Positions 12,176 to 20,539 are shown, counted from the first letter of the stretch. The stretch: DNA of 64,000 nt from Chlorobaculum thiosulfatiphilum (GCF_006265165.1 NZ_VDCH01000003.1:1-64000), one strand, 5' to 3'. Notes: a model not told the origin generated them from the letters alone. Translations and numbers: made by a program.

Positions 12176-12832
12176 ATGCTACAAAAATTATCCGATAGAT
12201 TTGATCAGCTTTTGTCTGAATTGACAGCAATAGAGTTGACAATAAAAGAAGGACGTAATGGACATGGAACACTCTACAAGTCTATGGATAAAGAGAAAGC
12301 CTTGACTTGGAAGGTTAAAGTCAAAAACTTGTTGATTGCTACTTGTGGCGAGAAGTCTCAGCATTTTCAAGAGATTACAAAGATTGAGGATGCAAAAGAA
12401 TATTATGAAGTAGATCGGTTTAAAAAAATGAAAGCAGTATTTATTGCTGCGATGGATGATTATAAAGGTGGATATTTGACGTCGATTAAAAATCTCATTC
12501 AAGCGGATGTTTTCGATAGCGAACTTGACCAAGCCAATGGGCTTCTTTCGAATGGATATAAGCTTGCGGCAGCAGTGATTGCCGGTGTCGTTTTGGAGAC
12601 GTCTTTAAGAGATTTATGCAACAAGGAAAGCCTTCCGATAGGGAAGCTTGATAAAATGAATGCTGATTTAGCGAAAGCAGGAATCTATAATAAGCTTCAA
12701 CAAAAAAGAATTACTGCACTTGCTGATATTCGGAATAGTGCAGCTCATGGCAAACCCGAAGAGTTTACAGAGTCAGATGTAGAAACTATGATTCGCGACA
12801 TAGAACAATTTTTGGCTACTCATTTAGCTTAA
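12176..12832 (+). CDS. HEPN-like domain protein of unknown function
   Basis: A 218-residue protein, clearly more AT-rich than its neighbours. The C-terminal half is all helix: LSNGYKLAAAVIAGVVLETSLRDLC, then TALADIRNSAAHGKPEEFTESDVETMIRDIEQFL. RNSAAH (186-191) matches the R-x4-6-H signature of HEPN RNases, and this 'abortive helix plus RNxxAH' arrangement is seen in DUF4145-like proteins. The N-terminal 100 residues are helical and unassigned. HEPN proteins often act in toxin-antitoxin or phage defence systems, but no antitoxin-like partner is adjacent. Function is unknown. Confidence 0.6.
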   Translation: MLQKLSDRFDQLLSELTAIELTIKEGRNGHGTLYKSMDKEKALTWKVKVKNLLIATCGEKSQHFQEITKIEDAKEYYEVDRFKKMKAVFIAAMDDYKGGYLTSIKNLIQADVFDSELDQANGLLSNGYKLAAAVIAGVVLETSLRDLCNKESLPIGKLDKMNADLAKAGIYNKLQQKRITALADIRNSAAHGKPEEFTESDVETMIRDIEQFLATHLA

Positions 12833-12865
12833 TAATGTTTTTAAACTGGAATCAATCATAAATTC

Positions 12866-13498
12866 ATGGAACCGCATTATCGTGTAACCATTTTCGGGTC
12901 GGCCCGGATCAGTGAGGGGGACAAGGAATATCGGGATGTTTTTGAAATCGCCAAGGGGCTGGCTGCCGAGGGATTCGACATTGTGACCGGCGGCGGGCCG
13001 GGGTTGATGCAGGCGGCGAATTCCGGGTCGAAGAGCGTGTCGAACGGTGGGCAGTCGATCGGGTTGAACATCAAATTGCCGCACGAGCAGCATTCCAATC
13101 CCTGGCTCGACATCAAAGAGGAGTTCGACCGGTTCAGCGGTCGCCTCGACGCCTTCATGGCCATTTCCGACGCGGTGGTCGTTGCGCCCGGCGGCATCGG
13201 CACGCTGCTCGAACTTTTCTACTCCTGGCAGCTCGTGCAGGTGCAGCACCTTTGCGAAACGCCGATCATCCTCTTCGGCGAAATCTGGACCAGCCTGCTG
13301 CTCTGGCTCGAAACCGAAGTGCTGCCGCGCCACCTCTTCGAGCGCAAGGACATGCACTCGATATTCCACGTCATGGAGCCGTCGGAGGTGGTCGATCTCA
13401 TTATCAAAATCCACAAAGAGCGTTTTCAAATGGAGCATGTGTGCCGGAATTTCAACAAGTACCGGCTTGAGATTGCCGGGGAGGCAGGAAAAACGTGA
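12866..13498 (+). CDS. LOG-family protein (putative nucleotide 5'-monophosphate phosphoribohydrolase)
   Basis: A 210-residue Rossmann-like protein. [11 protein letters not shown] lies near 42-52 and PGGIGTLLE at 108-116. Together they are the phosphate-binding and catalytic motifs of the LOG family, once called lysine decarboxylases. Relatives remove ribose phosphate from cytokinin nucleotides or AMP-like substrates. The true substrate here is unknown. The first strand '[10 protein letters not shown]' fits a start at ATG 12866. Confidence 0.85.
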   Translation: MEPHYRVTIFGSARISEGDKEYRDVFEIAKGLAAEGFDIVTGGGPGLMQAANSGSKSVSNGGQSIGLNIKLPHEQHSNPWLDIKEEFDRFSGRLDAFMAISDAVVVAPGGIGTLLELFYSWQLVQVQHLCETPIILFGEIWTSLLLWLETEVLPRHLFERKDMHSIFHVMEPSEVVDLIIKIHKERFQMEHVCRNFNKYRLEIAGEAGKT

Positions 13499-13510
13499 AA
13501 TATGCGTTCT

Positions 13511-13556
13511 GGGACGATAGGGACTTTTGGGACGAGTGGGATAAGAGGATGATGGG
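13511..13556 (+). repeat. 9-bp-period GGGAC repeat, left flank of the four-helix-bundle gene
   Basis: Successive 9-base units GGGACGATA, GGGACTTTT, GGGACGAGT, GGGATAAGA, decaying to GGATGATGG. The core 13521-13541 is inverted at 14205-14225 with one mismatch, so the two flank the gene between them. The same 9-base periodicity occurs at five other places in the window. Confidence 0.7.
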
Positions 13557-13614
13557 ATTGTGGCGGGTTTTGTATATTGTGTGCAATACCCCTGCAATTT
13601 CCAAGTGACAACAG

Positions 13615-14175
13615 ATGGCTGGTTCGGGGCGGATTATTCTGCCGCATGGCAGCTATAAAAAGCTGCATTCGTACCGGAAAACCGAGATCATCTATGATCT
13701 GACGGTACGGTTTTGCCGGAGATTTCTTTCGGTTCGCGACCGCACGGTTGACCAGATGGTTCAGGCGGCCCGCTCCGGCAAGCAGAATATCGTCGAGGGT
13801 TGCATGGCTTCCGGCACTTCAAAGGAGATGGAGATCAAGCTGGTGAATGTGGCCCGCGCGAGCCTTGAGGAGTTGCTGGAAGATTATTGCGATTTTCTGC
13901 GGACGCGCGATCTGTCGGTTTGGGAGAAAAATTCACGAGAAGCGCTGTTCGTCAGAAAGCTCTCGCGCGAGAGCGGCGTGAGTTACGAGTCGTTTCGCGA
14001 GTTCGTTGAAACCCGCCCTGCCGAAGTGGTTGCCAACATCGCGATCTGCCTGATCAACCAGGCAAGTTTTCTGCTCAAACGCCAACTCGAAACGCTCGAA
14101 CAGCGGTTCATCGAAGAGGGCGGCATCCGCGAGCGAATGACCAAAGCCCGCCTCGACTCCCGTCAGAAAAGGTGA
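13615..14175 (+). CDS. Four-helix-bundle (S23/Avd-like) suffix-domain protein
   Basis: A 186-residue, mostly helical protein. Residues 17-65 ('KLHSYRKTEIIYDLTVRFCRRFL', then 'QMVQAARSGKQNIVEGC') show the pattern of the four-helix-bundle family related to 23S rRNA intervening-sequence proteins and Avd of diversity-generating retroelements: an aromatic-rich first helix and 'QaaRSgkqNIvEG'. The C-terminal extension to about 186 is characteristic of the 'suffix domain' subgroup. Function is unknown; relatives bind nucleic acid. Inverted 9-bp-period repeats flank the gene. No rRNA or reverse transcriptase is nearby. Confidence 0.75.
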   Translation: MAGSGRIILPHGSYKKLHSYRKTEIIYDLTVRFCRRFLSVRDRTVDQMVQAARSGKQNIVEGCMASGTSKEMEIKLVNVARASLEELLEDYCDFLRTRDLSVWEKNSREALFVRKLSRESGVSYESFREFVETRPAEVVANIAICLINQASFLLKRQLETLEQRFIEEGGIRERMTKARLDSRQKR

Positions 14176-14193
14176 GAACCCATACATCTCTTC

Positions 14194-14229
14194 CGTCCCA
14201 CCAGTCCCAATCGTCCCAAAAGTCCTACC
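14194..14229 (-). repeat. 9-bp-period GTCC repeat, right flank of the four-helix-bundle gene
   Basis: GTCCCACCA, GTCCCAATC, GTCCCAAAA, GTCCTACCA in strict 9-base steps. It is the inverted counterpart of the repeat at 13511. It lies between two convergent genes, so it could fold and act as a terminator in both directions, though there is no U-tract. Confidence 0.7.
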
Positions 14230-14234
14230 AACCA

Positions 14235-14960
14235 CTACTTCGTCGCCACGTACAAAATTGAGGTCTCGAAGGTCATCGGGAAATACTCAGCCTTTTTGAA
14301 GCCAGCGTTCTTCAGGATTTTCGTGAAGGCTTCGGTCTGCGGGAACTGCTCGACCGAGTTGGGCAGGTAGTCGTAAGCGAAGGTCGATTTGCTGAACATT
14401 CCGGCGATTTTCGGCAGGACGTTCTTGAAGTAGATCAGGTAGAGCTTTTTCATCACCGGGTTGCGCGGAATCATCGGCTCGATGATGTAGGCCCGTCCGC
14501 CCGGCTTGAGGACGCGGTGGAACTCCTTCATGCCCTGTTCGAGGTTCTCGAAGTTCCGGACGCCGAAGCCCGCGCTGACGACGTGGAAGCTCCGGTCGGC
14601 GAAGGGCATCTTTTCGGCGAAGCCTTCGATGAACTCGATTGACGGGTACTTCTTGCGCGCGATGGCGAGCATCTCTGGCGAGAGATCGTAGCCGGTCACT
14701 TTCGCGCCGGGAATCTTCGCCATCGAGGCGGCCAGGTCGCCCGTGCCGGTGGCGACGTCGAGAATTTTCGGCTCACGCTCGCCTTCCACCTGCTTCCGCG
14801 CCTTTTTTGCGGCAACGACGCGCCAGTAGTTGTCGATGCCGAGGCTCAGGAGGTGGTTGAGGAAGTCGTAGGTCGGCGCGACCTCGTCGAACATATTTTT
14901 GATCGAGGAGCGCGACTTGGTTTGTATGAGGGACTTTGCGGTCTCTTTGGAACTGCTCAT
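14235..14960 (-). CDS. menG: Demethylmenaquinone methyltransferase (UbiE/MenG)
   Basis: A 241-residue class I methyltransferase. Motif I is LDVATGTGD (about 66-74). '[24 protein letters not shown]' is the UbiE N-terminal signature, and '[26 protein letters not shown]' is the second UbiE signature. It C-methylates demethylmenaquinone to menaquinone, the quinone that green sulfur bacteria use and convert to chlorobiumquinone. hisI lies six bases upstream on the same strand, so the two are likely co-transcribed. Confidence 0.93.
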   Translation of the reverse strand: MSSSKETAKSLIQTKSRSSIKNMFDEVAPTYDFLNHLLSLGIDNYWRVVAAKKARKQVEGEREPKILDVATGTGDLAASMAKIPGAKVTGYDLSPEMLAIARKKYPSIEFIEGFAEKMPFADRSFHVVSAGFGVRNFENLEQGMKEFHRVLKPGGRAYIIEPMIPRNPVMKKLYLIYFKNVLPKIAGMFSKSTFAYDYLPNSVEQFPQTEAFTKILKNAGFKKAEYFPMTFETSILYVATK

Positions 14961-14966
14961 CTGCGG

Positions 14967-15380
14967 TCAGCTTTGTTTGCCGTAAACCTCTTCGGGATCG
15001 AACATCAGCGTGTCGCAAATCTCCATCGACTCGCCGTCCACCGTTTTGCGGTAGAAGCAGGAGTGGTAGCCGACGTGGCACGCGCCGCCTTTCTGCGAAA
15101 CTTTCAGCAAAAGCGTGTCGCCGTCGCAGTCGATGAGGATGTCGCGCACCTCCTGCATGTTGCCGGACGATTCGCCTTTGAGCCAGAGCTTGTTGCGGCT
15201 GCGGCTCCAGTAACACGCCTTTTTCTTTTCGAGGGTCATTTTGAGGCTTTCGAGGTTCATCCAGGCCATCATCAGCACCTTGCCGGTTTCGTGATCCTGA
15301 ACTATCGCGGGAACCAGTCCCTTGCTGTCGAATTTGACCGTTTCGAGAAAGCTCTTCTGCGTCTCTTGATTCTCGCCCAT
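14967..15380 (-). CDS. hisI: Phosphoribosyl-AMP cyclohydrolase
   Basis: A 137-residue protein. Key blocks are '[20 protein letters not shown]', '[16 protein letters not shown]', the Mg site DCDGDTLLL, and the zinc cysteines in '[14 protein letters not shown]'. It catalyses step 3 of histidine synthesis, opening the purine ring of PR-AMP. It lacks the fused HisE pyrophosphohydrolase domain, so that activity is encoded elsewhere. hisH and hisA are 12 kb away, so his genes are scattered in this genome. Confidence 0.95.
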   Translation of the reverse strand: MGENQETQKSFLETVKFDSKGLVPAIVQDHETGKVLMMAWMNLESLKMTLEKKKACYWSRSRNKLWLKGESSGNMQEVRDILIDCDGDTLLLKVSQKGGACHVGYHSCFYRKTVDGESMEICDTLMFDPEEVYGKQS

Positions 15381-15607
15381 TGAAGCTGTAGATTAGAATT
15401 TTTTCCGTAATGCCTGCGTTCAATTCAGCCGAAAGAGCCATTAGAAAACGCCCGGCAGAAAGATTTGCAAGATTGTTAAAAATATTGAAAAACCAAGGCT
15501 GCAACCGGGAAAAAATCACCAGCTTTCCGACGCGGCCTTTTTGAAAAAACTGCCTGGCCTCGTCCGCCTGGCAGATTGGTAACGCTCAATTCCCATTCTC
15601 TCACGAT

Positions 15608-16699
15608 ATGCAGAATTTGCAGAAGATGCTTCCGAAGTTCTCGATAGCCCTGGCCGTGGTGTTCGCCGCGACCATTGGCTATCTGCTTACCCGAGGCAAC
15701 AGCGTCGATGTCGAGGCGCGCAAGATTTCGAGATCGGAACTGGTCGAGGCGATCTATGCAACCGGCTACGTCGAGGCGGAGAACATCGCCAACCTCAGTG
15801 CCGAGTTCTCCGGCACGGTTCGCTCCATCGGCGCGCTCGAAGGGCAGCAAGTCTCGAAAGGGCAGGCGATCATCGTCTTCGACAGCGTCCAGCCGCGCCT
15901 GGCTGTCAACGAAGCGCGGGCGGCGGTGGCCGAAGAGCTGGCCGCCGTGCGCGACAACAACCTCCGGCTGCAACGGAACCGCTCGCTGTTCCAGGCCGGC
16001 GCGATTTCCCGACAGGATTTCGAGGCGGCGGAGCGCAACAGTGTGCAGTCCGGCGAATCGCTCCGGCAGCGCCAGATGCAGCTCAAGAGCCGCGAGGATG
16101 ACCTGAACAAGCTCCAGGTGGTCGCACCCTTCGCCGGGATTCTGACGCTTCAGAATGTCAAGGAGGGTGATTACGTCCAGTCCGGTACGCTCGTGGCGAC
16201 CGTCACCGATCCCGCCCGCTACCTCGTGGTGGTCGAGGTGGATGAACTCGACGTGCCGCGCCTGCGCACCGGCCTCAAGGCGGTGATCGCCTTCGACTCG
16301 ATGCCCGAAAAGCGCTTCAATGCCGCGGTGGTGCGGATCGTGCCGCAGACCGACCGCGTGACGAAGACCTCGCGCGTCTATCTGCGCCTCGCCGAGCCGG
16401 TTCCGGCGATTCAGGGCGGCATGACCGCGACGGCCAACATCGTTTACAACACGCGCAAAGGAGCGCTTCTGGTCAGCAAAAGCGCCGTGTTCGAGGAGGA
16501 GCGTCAGAGCTACGTCTGGAAGATCGTCGATGGCAAGCTGAAAAAGCAGCCGATTCGCACCGGCGACAGCGATCTCGTCTATATCGAGGTGGTCAAGGGC
16601 CTCGATGCCGGGGATGTCGTCGTGACCTCGCCGCAGGAAAACTTCCGCGATGGCATGGAGACGCGGCTCGTCAAGGATACGCCGAAAAAGCAGTCCTGA
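15608..16699 (+). CDS. Periplasmic adaptor (membrane-fusion) protein of an efflux pump
   Basis: A 363-residue HlyD/RND-type adaptor. The N-terminal membrane anchor is at 11-30 (IALAVVFAATIGYLL). A barrel-sandwich/lipoyl half-motif follows (GTVRSIGALEGQQVSKGQAI), then an alpha-hairpin of about 90 residues (NEARAAVAEELAAVRDNNLRLQRNRSL...), the second lipoyl half (FAGILTLQNVKEGDYVQSGTL) and beta-barrel domains. Such proteins link inner-membrane pumps to TolC-like channels. No pump or TolC gene is adjacent; the next gene is ferrochelatase-like, ten bases on. Confidence 0.87.
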   Translation: MQNLQKMLPKFSIALAVVFAATIGYLLTRGNSVDVEARKISRSELVEAIYATGYVEAENIANLSAEFSGTVRSIGALEGQQVSKGQAIIVFDSVQPRLAVNEARAAVAEELAAVRDNNLRLQRNRSLFQAGAISRQDFEAAERNSVQSGESLRQRQMQLKSREDDLNKLQVVAPFAGILTLQNVKEGDYVQSGTLVATVTDPARYLVVVEVDELDVPRLRTGLKAVIAFDSMPEKRFNAAVVRIVPQTDRVTKTSRVYLRLAEPVPAIQGGMTATANIVYNTRKGALLVSKSAVFEEERQSYVWKIVDGKLKKQPIRTGDSDLVYIEVVKGLDAGDVVVTSPQENFRDGMETRLVKDTPKKQS

Positions 16700-16708
16700 G
16701 CGTAATCC

Positions 16709-17725
16709 GTGAGCGCGAAGCGAATGGCCGTGGTGCTGGCAGCCCACGGAGAGGCCGAAACCAGCGGGTTTTTCGAGAATTATCAGGTGAGCCTGCACAC
16801 CCTTCAACGCGCCTCGGAGGTGATTCACGTGCCCGCGCCTCTGCGCCATTTCATCTCCTTCAGCTCATCGGTCAGAAAAAAGATCGGCAGAAAAACATCC
16901 GGATCGCCGCAGAATCCCCTGACGCGCCTTCAGGCTCGCGCGTTGCAAGCGCATCTCGACGCGACGTGTGCCGACGTCGAGTTCGAGGTGATGGCGGCGT
17001 TTTCGGCTTCGGAACCGGGCGTCGAAGCGGTGCTCGACAAGCGCCACGGTTATGACGGCCTGATCGTGGCGCCAATGGCTCCGGTGGACAATGCCATGAG
17101 CTGCGGGTTGCTCTGCGCCCATCTTTCGAAGTGTTGCTCGCCCGGGGAGCTTGCCCGCACACGAGTGATCGGGCGGCTGTGGGAGGACGAAACGCTGCAT
17201 CGCGGTTATCTCGACTATCTCTTCGGAAGCGGGCGGGCGCTGCCGAGTGGCCCGAAAGAGCGGAATGCGCTGATGCTGCTCTTTCACGGCACGCTCGTCG
17301 AGGATCGCAACGGCGCTCCGCCCGCGTTCCACACCGGTCACGCGGAGACGGTCGAGTTCGCGCGGCGGCTCACGGCTCTCATCGAAGCCGATCCGCGAAC
17401 GCCGTGGGGCACGGTCACGACCGCATTTCTGAACCACGCCGTGGGCGGCAAGTGGAGCACTCCGTCATTTGACGAGGCCGCGCGGATGGTGATCGGCAAA
17501 GGATTCCGGCATGTGTCGCTCTTCGCCGCCGGGTACTTTTCCGATGGCAACGAGACGCTGCATCGTGAATCGGCGTTCTCCGCCATCGCGCCATCCGTGA
17601 GCGTCGAAACGATTCCCTGCCTGAACGATTCGCCGCATCTGATCGCGTGCCTTGCCGGAAGAGTCGTCGCCGCATCGCGGCAGATTCTGGCTTTTTCCGG
17701 CGATTTGCAAAGCCGGGCCGTATGA
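16709..17725 (+). CDS. Ferrochelatase-like protein
   Basis: A 338-residue protein with two similar halves, as in chelatases. 'LMLLFHGTLVE' occupies the place of the ferrochelatase SFHG catalytic His. 'VTTAFLNHAVGGKWSTPSFDEA' and 'VSLFAAGYFSDGNETLHRES' match the second-half pattern '..P..aFvSDhiETLhEi'. It probably inserts metal into a tetrapyrrole or derives from such an enzyme. Sequence distance from standard HemH makes the metal and substrate uncertain. It begins with GTG 16709 (ATG 16724 is an alternative), ten bases after the adaptor gene, so the two are probably co-transcribed. Confidence 0.7.
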   Translation: MSAKRMAVVLAAHGEAETSGFFENYQVSLHTLQRASEVIHVPAPLRHFISFSSSVRKKIGRKTSGSPQNPLTRLQARALQAHLDATCADVEFEVMAAFSASEPGVEAVLDKRHGYDGLIVAPMAPVDNAMSCGLLCAHLSKCCSPGELARTRVIGRLWEDETLHRGYLDYLFGSGRALPSGPKERNALMLLFHGTLVEDRNGAPPAFHTGHAETVEFARRLTALIEADPRTPWGTVTTAFLNHAVGGKWSTPSFDEAARMVIGKGFRHVSLFAAGYFSDGNETLHRESAFSAIAPSVSVETIPCLNDSPHLIACLAGRVVAASRQILAFSGDLQSRAV

Positions 17726-17917
17726 ATCGAACATTCGCGGCTTTATATTGCAAAAGGTGAAAAATTTTGCTTACCGCTCAGTAAATGCCATTTGGGGAGC
17801 GGGGCTGCCGACACCTTTCAACTGCCCGCGTCTCCTTCTGTTAGAAAGATGCCGGGTTTTCAACTATTTCTTTCCGCTTCCTGACGAGGGGCCGGTAAGA
17901 CCAACGAGGATACCATT

Positions 17918-19279
17918 ATGGAGCATAGCCGGGAAACGATTGCAATGCTTATCGATGCCGACAATTCGCCGAGCGACAAAATCGATTTCATTCTGGCCGA
18001 GATGGCCAAATACGGCGTGGTCAACATCCGCAGGGCCTACGGCAACTGGAAGAGCCACTCGCTGAAGGGGTGGGAGGACAAACTGCACGATTACGCCATC
18101 CGCCCGATCCAGCAGTTCGATTACACCAAGGGCAAGAACGCCACCGACATGGCGATGACCATTGACGGCATGGATCTGCTCTTCAGCAAGAAGCTCGACG
18201 CTTTCTGCATTGTGTCGAGCGATAGCGATTTTACGCCACTTGTCATGCGTATTCTTTCGGAAGGTTTGAACGTTTACGGGTTTGGACAGAAATCGACCCC
18301 GTCGCCATTCGTGAACGCTTGCTCGACCTTTCTCTATATCGATTCGCTCGGTGGCGAGAAGGAGCAGACCAAAAGCGACAGCTTCCGCCGCAAGAGCAGC
18401 CACGAGCTGCGGAGCGACGGCAAGCTCCGGACGCTGCTGCTCAACGCCGTGGACAGCGCGCAGGAGGATGATGGCTGGTCGAACCTGGCCAAGATCGGCA
18501 AGAACATCGCCAACCAGGCGTCGTTCGATCCGAGAAACTACGGTTACAAAAGGCTTTCCGACTTGGTGCGCTCCATCGACATGTTCGATATCGAGTTCCG
18601 CAACAATCACTCTGAACTCTACATCCGCGACAAACGCAAGGGCCGGAAGCCCGATGCGCTGCCTGCCGAAGCTTCGGCGGCAGCTCCGGTTTCGGTCGCG
18701 TTTGAACCGGTAGCCGCAAAACCGGTTGCGCCGCAGGCGGAAGAGCCGAAACAGGCTGCGCCGGAACCCGCTCCGAAGAGCGCGTCCGTACTGTCGTCGG
18801 CCGCACCCGAAGCGGCTGCTCGAAAGTCCGGCGTTCCGGCATTGTCAGCTCCGAAGCAGGGTTCCGCGAAGCCAGTCAGGGCGGACGCTCCGAAATCCGC
18901 CAGGCCGGAGCCAGCGCCTGAAAAGCCAGTTGCGCCGGAAGCCTCCGCATCCGGGGCACAGGTGACGGAGTCCGCTGCCGAGCCTCCAGCCTCGACCGAA
19001 GCCAAGCCGAAGAGATCGACGAGGTCACGAGCGACCAAGCCGCGCGCGACCTCCACGCGGAAGCCGAAGGCTGCCGATGCGACGGCGGATGAAGCGCCAA
19101 AGCTCGCCGCGTCACCAGCGCCGAAACCAGCACCAGAACCCTTGAGCGTCGCAGTCCCCGAGGTTGTTCCGGCAACAGCCGAAGCGCCCGAGCCGGAGAA
19201 GAAAACCCGCCGTCCTGCACGTCGCCGCACGACTCGCAAAAAGAGCGAGCCGGAGAGCGGAGCTGCAACGGAAGAGTAG
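17918..19279 (+). CDS. NYN-domain RNase-like protein with LOTUS/OST-HTH domain and long basic Ala/Pro-rich tail
   Basis: A 453-residue protein. Residues 8 to about 150 form a NYN (PIN-like, LabA/DUF88) domain with acidic clusters at MLIDADN, NATDMAMTIDGMDLL and CIVSSDSDFTPLV, expected to bind metal and cut RNA. Residues about 160-235 ('LRTLLLNAVDSAQEDDGWSNLAKIGKNI', then 'FDPRNYGYKRLSDLVRS') form an OST-HTH/LOTUS RNA-binding module. From 236 to the end the chain is low-complexity Ala/Pro/Lys with KKTRRPARRRTTRKK near the C-terminus, probably disordered and nucleic-acid binding. Domains are confident; targets are unknown. Confidence 0.87.
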   Translation: MEHSRETIAMLIDADNSPSDKIDFILAEMAKYGVVNIRRAYGNWKSHSLKGWEDKLHDYAIRPIQQFDYTKGKNATDMAMTIDGMDLLFSKKLDAFCIVSSDSDFTPLVMRILSEGLNVYGFGQKSTPSPFVNACSTFLYIDSLGGEKEQTKSDSFRRKSSHELRSDGKLRTLLLNAVDSAQEDDGWSNLAKIGKNIANQASFDPRNYGYKRLSDLVRSIDMFDIEFRNNHSELYIRDKRKGRKPDALPAEASAAAPVSVAFEPVAAKPVAPQAEEPKQAAPEPAPKSASVLSSAAPEAAARKSGVPALSAPKQGSAKPVRADAPKSARPEPAPEKPVAPEASASGAQVTESAAEPPASTEAKPKRSTRSRATKPRATSTRKPKAADATADEAPKLAASPAPKPAPEPLSVAVPEVVPATAEAPEPEKKTRRPARRRTTRKKSEPESGAATEE

Positions 19280-19319
19280 GACGGATAGGTCAGATAGGAC
19301 GGAGGGGATGGAAGAGATG
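19279..19319 (+). repeat. 9-bp-period GGAC repeat covering the end of the NYN gene
   Basis: GGACGGATA, GGTCAGATA, GGACGGAGG, GGATGGAAG, then decaying purine-rich units, all in 9-base steps. It starts on the last base of the NYN stop codon. Confidence 0.6.
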
Positions 19320-19352
19320 AAGAGGATTTTTTCGGATTTTTGATTTTACGCT

Positions 19353-19388
19353 GTAGGGGCGGGTTTTATGCCCGCCCTGTTTTTTTTG
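19353..19388 (+). terminator. Rho-independent terminator made from a GTAGGGGC fold-back repeat
   Basis: GGGCGGG, loop TTTTATG, CCCGCCC, then TGTTTTTTTT. The stem begins with GTAGGGGC, the same motif as in the repeats around dxs. It is well placed to end the NYN transcript. Confidence 0.75.
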
Positions 19389-19416
19389 GCGCAGTAGTGT
19401 TGCAAGCATTTTGGCC

Positions 19417-19456
19417 ACGTTGACCTAATAAAACCTGCATTTTATTAGGTCAACGT
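19417..19456. repeat. Perfect 17-bp palindrome with 6-base loop
   Basis: Arm ACGTTGACCTAATAAAA (19417-19433), loop CCTGCA, and the exact inverse arm (19440-19456). It has no U-tract of terminator type and sits at the border where GC-rich sequence turns AT-rich. It could be joined ends of an excised element, a protein-binding site or a recombination site. It is unassigned. Confidence 0.75.
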
Positions 19457-19594
19457 CTGTATAAATAACAATCTCACCCTATAATGAGCTATAGCCGACA
19501 AAAGCAAGGAGATAAAAATATTTACCTTGCTGTTTTATGAATCAAGTCACGATATTCTTGATAGAGCTTTTGATTAAAAAATGTAACAAATGGC

Positions 19595-19732
19595 TTAAGG
19601 GCATCTCTAAAAAGTCGAATACTCCTCTGAAAATCACCTAAAAAACTTTATTAATACATCTGTAAAATCGCTTACACACTGCAATTCTCACTAATTCAGC
19701 TACCTCATAAGACTTTTTAGAGATGCCCTTAA
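19595..19732. mobile_element. MITE-like element, about 138 bp with 22-bp perfect terminal inverted repeats
   Basis: The left end starts TTAAGGGCATCTCTAAAAAG and the right end is its exact inverse (22 bases at 19595-19616 and 19711-19732). The AT-rich interior has no ORF. TTAA at each edge may be the target duplication or part of the repeat. The termini resemble those of IS5-like transposons, but no transposase is encoded in the window. The following gene starts three bases beyond the right end. Confidence 0.75.
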
Positions 19733-19734
19733 AT

Positions 19735-20442
19735 ATGAAAAAAATAAAAGAATCAACTGAAAGACTTATTGCCTATTTATCCCTTTGTGTTAATTTTGTA
19801 TTTAAAGATTTTTTTAAAAAAGTTGATGCAGTTTTTGGAAGCATCTTTGTCACTGTGATTTTTTTATTTATTCAGCATTATCATTGGTTTTCGGATTCGG
19901 ATTTTAAAAATTCACTATTCTGCATCATTTTTGGAATTCTTTTGCTGGTTTTTATTCGGTTTTCATTTGCTCCATATTATGTTTGGGGTAAAGACCAAGA
20001 TGCAATTTATGAACTCTTAAAAATAGATAAAAGTGATTTGGAAAATATGTTGGGCGGAAGGTTTATTTTTCAAAACACATTTTTATATGGTGGTGATATT
20101 AATATATGCAAGAGCTATGTTGGGACAAAAGAGATTATGAGCTTAAATAATGTCTATACGGCCGTTAAAGTAAGAGCGCCAAAAAACTCTTTGGCAAAAA
20201 TCAAGATAAATACGACATACTGTTCATTTTGTGGGCAATGCAGATTTTATTATAAGTCTAACAATAAGGAAGAATTTTTTATGGATGATGCTTGTGATTC
20301 ACATGGATTTTTTGATGTTTACATAGATGATAATTCACGCTTTTTTTTGAAAATGATATGCGATGATAATATTACTGTTGAGAATGATAGTACTCTTTTG
20401 ATTGAAATAAAATCATGGATTTATTTGTATTGTATTTTTTAA
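19735..20442 (+). CDS. AT-rich two-TM membrane protein with a beta-rich C-terminal domain, unknown
   Basis: A 235-residue protein if it starts at ATG 19735; ATG 19723, inside the MITE end, is also in frame. Two hydrophobic helices lie near 32-50 (AVFGSIFVTVIFLFIQ) and 59-77 (NSLFCIIFGILLLVFIRF). The remaining 150 residues are rich in short beta-type segments, with a CSFCGQC pair of cysteines and many Asp/Asn. The layout recalls the two-TM beta-strand-rich effectors (S-2TM-beta) of CBASS-type systems, but no cyclase is adjacent and this likeness is only architectural. Strong AT bias points to horizontal origin. I do not recognise a specific family. Confidence 0.55.
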   Translation: MKKIKESTERLIAYLSLCVNFVFKDFFKKVDAVFGSIFVTVIFLFIQHYHWFSDSDFKNSLFCIIFGILLLVFIRFSFAPYYVWGKDQDAIYELLKIDKSDLENMLGGRFIFQNTFLYGGDINICKSYVGTKEIMSLNNVYTAVKVRAPKNSLAKIKINTTYCSFCGQCRFYYKSNNKEEFFMDDACDSHGFFDVYIDDNSRFFLKMICDDNITVENDSTLLIEIKSWIYLYCIF

Positions 20443-20539
20443 AATTCTCGCTTGCCTTAAAATGCACGAAGACATAAAGCCACTGGCTAATACGATTTTG
20501 AATAACTGTTCAACGAATTATCCGTTTTGTAAAGGCTAT

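Noticed and set aside
15608-17725. A complete RND efflux or heme-export operon
   Set aside because: Only the adaptor and a ferrochelatase-like gene are present. No pump or outer-membrane channel is nearby, so no system is claimed.
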